A DNA stretch of 7,407 nt, taken from Planctomycetota bacterium. Lineage in GTDB: Bacteria; Planctomycetota; UBA1135. How positions within the stretch are numbered: the stretch's first letter is position 1; each line of letters starts with the position of its first letter. The stretch spans positions 1 through 7,407 of the forward strand of contig JAQWRF010000005.1 in the NCBI GenBank assembly GCA_029243845.1, in the 5' to 3' direction. The notes beneath the pieces were generated by a model. It did not search any database and was not told where the DNA came from. It was given only the letters and a program-made list of their open reading frames with translations. The translations under genes and the position numbers were made by a program. This document shows positions 5,699 through 7,407 of this stretch, in pieces.

Positions 5699-6685
5699 TC
5701 CGCCGCCTCCCATACCTGAGTCATTGTCAACTCTTACATTATCAATACTGCTGTTATGAGCATAATCACCCACGTAGTGGAATCCTACCATTACACTGGA
5801 TAGACCAGCATATGCAGAAATATCTACAGTGTCTCCGGCATTGTTTAGTCCCAAGTCAGACCAAACCATGGTCCAAGTGGCACCACCGTCTGTAGAGACA
5901 TCGACACTTTGAGAATCAAGGTAACTGATATAACCCATGAAAGTATCAAAGTGAACATAAGCTTCCGTTTCGGCGCTTAGGTCCATTGCAGGTGTTGCAA
6001 GGATGTTGTCACACAGGCCTACACCGGCCTCGTCAGCGTGATAAGCCTTACCAGCGCTTGCAACCCAACCAGCAGATGCAGATCCGTTTAGGTTTTGAGT
6101 TGTCCAGCCAGCCGGAGGTACTACGCCCGCATTGAAGTCTTCTTCCAAGATTGCAGGAGGAGGAGGCGGGCCGCCATTAGGATCGACATCGTCAATTACA
6201 ACATTGTCAACCGATGTGTTGTGTGCGTAATCACCTACATAGTGGAATCCTAACATTACGCTAGCCTGACCAGCATATGCAGAAAGATCTACGTCTGTAG
6301 AGACATCGTTAAAACCAAGGTCAGACCAAACCAAAGTCCAGGTAGCTCCACCATCTGTAGAGACATCGACACTTTGAGAGTCAAGGTAAGAAATATAGCC
6401 CATGGTAGTGTTCATGTGCAACCAAGCCTCAGTAAGGCCACTTAAGTCCATTGCAGGTGTTGCAAGGATGTTGTCACACAGGCCTACACCGAGCTCGTCA
6501 GCGTGATACGCCTGACCATTTAGGTCGGAAACCCAACCAGCTGATATAGATGCGTTTAGATTTTGTGTAGTCCAACCAGATGGTGGTACCACGTTAGCGT
6601 TGAAGTCTTCTGATAAGACCGTTGTTTGAGCACTTAGTGCGCCCACACAGCAAACTGCTGCAAAGAGAGAAAGTAAAGATTTCAT
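5396..6685 (-). CDS. secreted protein with two tandem choice-of-anchor J-type modules and a C-terminal Ig-like domain
   Basis: Exported 429-residue paralog of the 294-aa neighbour; function unknown. The signal peptide is residues 1-19 (LSA|Q). Module 1 (22-166) and module 2 (179-320) each carry EDFNA-x-VVPPxGWTTQNLN, AYHADE-x-GVGLCDNILATPAMDLS, SQSVDVSTDGGATWT and VGDYAHN-x-S-x-DNV. A Pro-rich linker (DPNGGPPPPPA, 168-178) joins them. A short Gly linker (GMGGGG) leads to the C-terminal beta-rich domain (330-429), which ends in the same NSLAETVQ as the paralog. Each module has one Cys in GLCDN, absent from the 294-aa protein, so an intermolecular or inter-module disulfide is possible. No catalytic motif is seen, and binding or adhesion is an inference. 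It has no Shine-Dalgarno before the ATG and its own strong terminator. A 380-bp gap separates it from hutI, so it is probably transcribed alone. Confidence 0.9.
   Translation of the reverse strand: MKSLLSLFAAVCCVGALSAQTTVLSEDFNANVVPPSGWTTQNLNASISAGWVSDLNGQAYHADELGVGLCDNILATPAMDLSGLTEAWLHMNTTMGYISYLDSQSVDVSTDGGATWTLVWSDLGFNDVSTDVDLSAYAGQASVMLGFHYVGDYAHNTSVDNVVIDDVDPNGGPPPPPAILEEDFNAGVVPPAGWTTQNLNGSASAGWVASAGKAYHADEAGVGLCDNILATPAMDLSAETEAYVHFDTFMGYISYLDSQSVDVSTDGGATWTMVWSDLGLNNAGDTVDISAYAGLSSVMVGFHYVGDYAHNSSIDNVRVDNDSGMGGGGLTYAITPMTAGSPVTFSVTGAAPSSNVIIGYSLAGAGPITTAYGIVDMTPPISRFPTLVADANGDASLTVNVPANAAGVTLYTQGLNNGALTNSLAETVQ
5726..6622 (-). repeat. tandem internal duplication of the J-type module
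   Basis: Two homologous units of about 430 bp, 6188-6622 (module 1) and 5726-6151 (module 2), lie head to tail with a short Pro-linker region between. They share perfect DNA identity over 46 nt (5982-6027 with 6446-6491) and over 26 nt (5889-5914 with 6354-6379), third codon positions included. Other parts differ at many sites. Confidence 0.9.
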
Positions 6686-7064
6686 TAAAGAATTGGGGTT
6701 TGGGGATTATTAGTAACTAGAGCATTGCCAGAAGGCATAAAGCTATTTAAACAACCGTACTAGAATATTGCCATTCGCGGCGGTATTTAAGCATAATTAT
6801 TTAAGTAATTCGGCATTTATCGCCCTAAATCGTTGTTTAATGCGCCATTGAGGGGTTTCACAACTCCTCTGCGCAAATTTTATTACCAGACAAGGGCCCT
6901 AAACCGAGGCAAAGGCCTGATTTTACGCATTGACACACCAAGGACTGATTGACTACCGTTTTACGGAACCGAGCGTGAAACAGCAGGGAATCCGCGTCTG
7001 AGGTGGTCTTTGGCCTGGATAGCAGCTAATGGGCGATGATTGCGAGCTAGGCGCATATTATCCA
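6686..7064. other. intergenic region between hutI and the 429-aa gene
   Basis: This gap should contain the promoter of the 429-aa gene and the end of the hutI transcript. The part next to the 429-aa gene is AT-rich, with ATTTAAG at 6785 and 6799 and ATTGCCA at 6724 and 6767 as short direct repeats. No convincing -35/-10 pair is seen. A 20-nt hairpin lies at 6850-6869. A doubtful 34-residue ORF runs from the hutI stop down to 6961, and a 15-codon ORF farther along is too short to support. No RNA gene or mobile element is recognised. Confidence 0.6.
6850..6869. repeat. compact hairpin in the intergenic gap
   Basis: On the plus strand GAGGGGTT and AACTCCTC pair over 8 bp (one G·T) around loop TCAC; on the minus strand that wobble becomes an A·C mismatch. 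GCGC lies on both sides. There is only a short T stretch after it on the plus strand and no plus-strand gene before it. It might end hutI readthrough or belong to a small RNA; neither is shown. Confidence 0.3.
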
Positions 7065-7065
7065 T
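6961..7065 (-). CDS. possible 34-residue basic peptide coupled to hutI
   Basis: A short ORF whose ATG overlaps the hutI stop as TAATG (a 1-bp overlap), the arrangement typical of translational re-initiation. A second in-frame ATG follows at codon 4. The product is basic (Arg/His/Lys-rich) and contains AAIQAKDHLRRGFPAVSRS. It has no signal peptide or membrane segment, and I recognise no family. Stop-free runs of this length are common by chance, so it is listed only because of the overlap. Its stop lies inside a small CCGT-TTT-ACGG inverted repeat (6957-6967). Confidence 0.25.
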   Translation of the reverse strand: MDNMRLARNHRPLAAIQAKDHLRRGFPAVSRSVP

Positions 7066-7407
7066 TAAAGCTTATCGCCTAACACCACCTTCACCACCGG
7101 ATTTTCACCGAAGGCATAGCCGAAGTGAAAGAAGTCTGGCAGGTTTAAAAAGACTAAGTCGGCATCATGCCCTACTTTAATGCGCCCCTTCGATTCGCCC
7201 AGCCCCAAACTATCGGCAGCGCCAGCAGTAACGCCATGCATGGCCTCTTGCGCTGACAAGCACAAACGCACGCGAGCGAAGTGGGCGGCTTCAGCTAGCG
7301 ACGGGGTGTAACTAGATCCAGGATTAAAATCGGTACCAATGAAATACTTGACCCCAGCTTTAATCATTTTTCGTGCCGGAGCATCTATCTTTTGGCGTAA
7401 AAAATGC
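7065..7407 (-). CDS. hutI: imidazolonepropionase, C-terminal part (5' end outside the window)
   Basis: C-terminal 113 residues of a cytosolic amidohydrolase-superfamily enzyme that hydrolyses 4-imidazolone-5-propanoate to N-formimino-L-glutamate, the third step of histidine degradation. The frame stays open to position 7407, so the start and the N-terminal metal-binding His residues (HxH) lie outside. The family box GTDFNPGSS is clear. Its Asp (visible residue 26) is the conserved metal ligand, and the Asn, Gly and Ser that follow line the substrate site in HutI structures. SAQEAMHGVTAGAADSLGL and GRIKVGHDADLVFLN are the usual C-terminal amidohydrolase segments. The end FGYAFGENPVVKVVLGDKL also fits HutI. 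No other hut gene is visible. The TAA overlaps a small downstream ORF. Confidence 0.93.
   Translation of the reverse strand, partial: HFLRQKIDAPARKMIKAGVKYFIGTDFNPGSSYTPSLAEAAHFARVRLCLSAQEAMHGVTAGAADSLGLGESKGRIKVGHDADLVFLNLPDFFHFGYAFGENPVVKVVLGDKL

Noticed and set aside
6903..6948. 15-codon minus-strand ORF in the intergenic gap
   Set aside because: Far too short, with no ribosome site or coupling to a neighbour; expected by chance.

Overview
The window comes from a bacterium with a Gram-negative type envelope. It encodes a lipoprotein with a clear lipobox, a probable outer-membrane beta-barrel ending in Phe, and two exported proteins with Sec signal peptides. A Planctomycetota-like or related marine lineage is my best guess. 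It rests mainly on the C-terminal Ig-like domain of the two exported proteins and on the near absence of Shine-Dalgarno sequences. No phylogenetic marker confirms it.

Layout. Positions 1-1682 (minus strand) hold a thiolase and, after a 4-bp ATGA overlap, a cyclophilin-type lipoprotein cut by the window's left edge. A 78-bp gap separates the thiolase from the divergent ATP-type PEP carboxykinase gene (pckA, 1761-3434, plus strand). Twenty-one bases downstream of pckA, and probably in the same transcript, are a 53-residue secretion-leader-like ORF and a 173-residue beta-barrel ORF. These two are in the same frame and are separated only by two TGA codons and a few residues, so they may be one broken gene or a two-gene unit.

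Positions 4183-6685 (minus strand) hold a small family of secreted paralogs. One protein of 294 aa has one jelly-roll module of choice-of-anchor J type; one of 429 aa has two. Both end in nearly the same 100-residue Ig-like domain and are followed by nearly the same hairpin terminator. Between them lies a decayed 3' end of a third copy (5218-5340) that keeps the exact spacing of the intact copies. The locus has therefore gone through several rounds of duplication and loss. The two J modules of the larger gene share perfectly identical DNA blocks of 46 and 26 nt, which points to recent tandem duplication or gene conversion.

Positions 6686-7064 form a mostly non-coding, partly AT-rich gap with a compact hairpin and a doubtful 34-residue ORF. 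The right edge (7065-7407, minus strand) is the C-terminal part of imidazolonepropionase (hutI, histidine degradation).

The metabolic genes (thiolase, pckA, hutI) fit growth on acyl-CoA, amino acid or C4 carbon with gluconeogenesis, but they are not one operon. I see no CRISPR, tRNA, rRNA, transposase or phage gene. The unusual parts are the secreted-paralog locus and the split beta-barrel unit.
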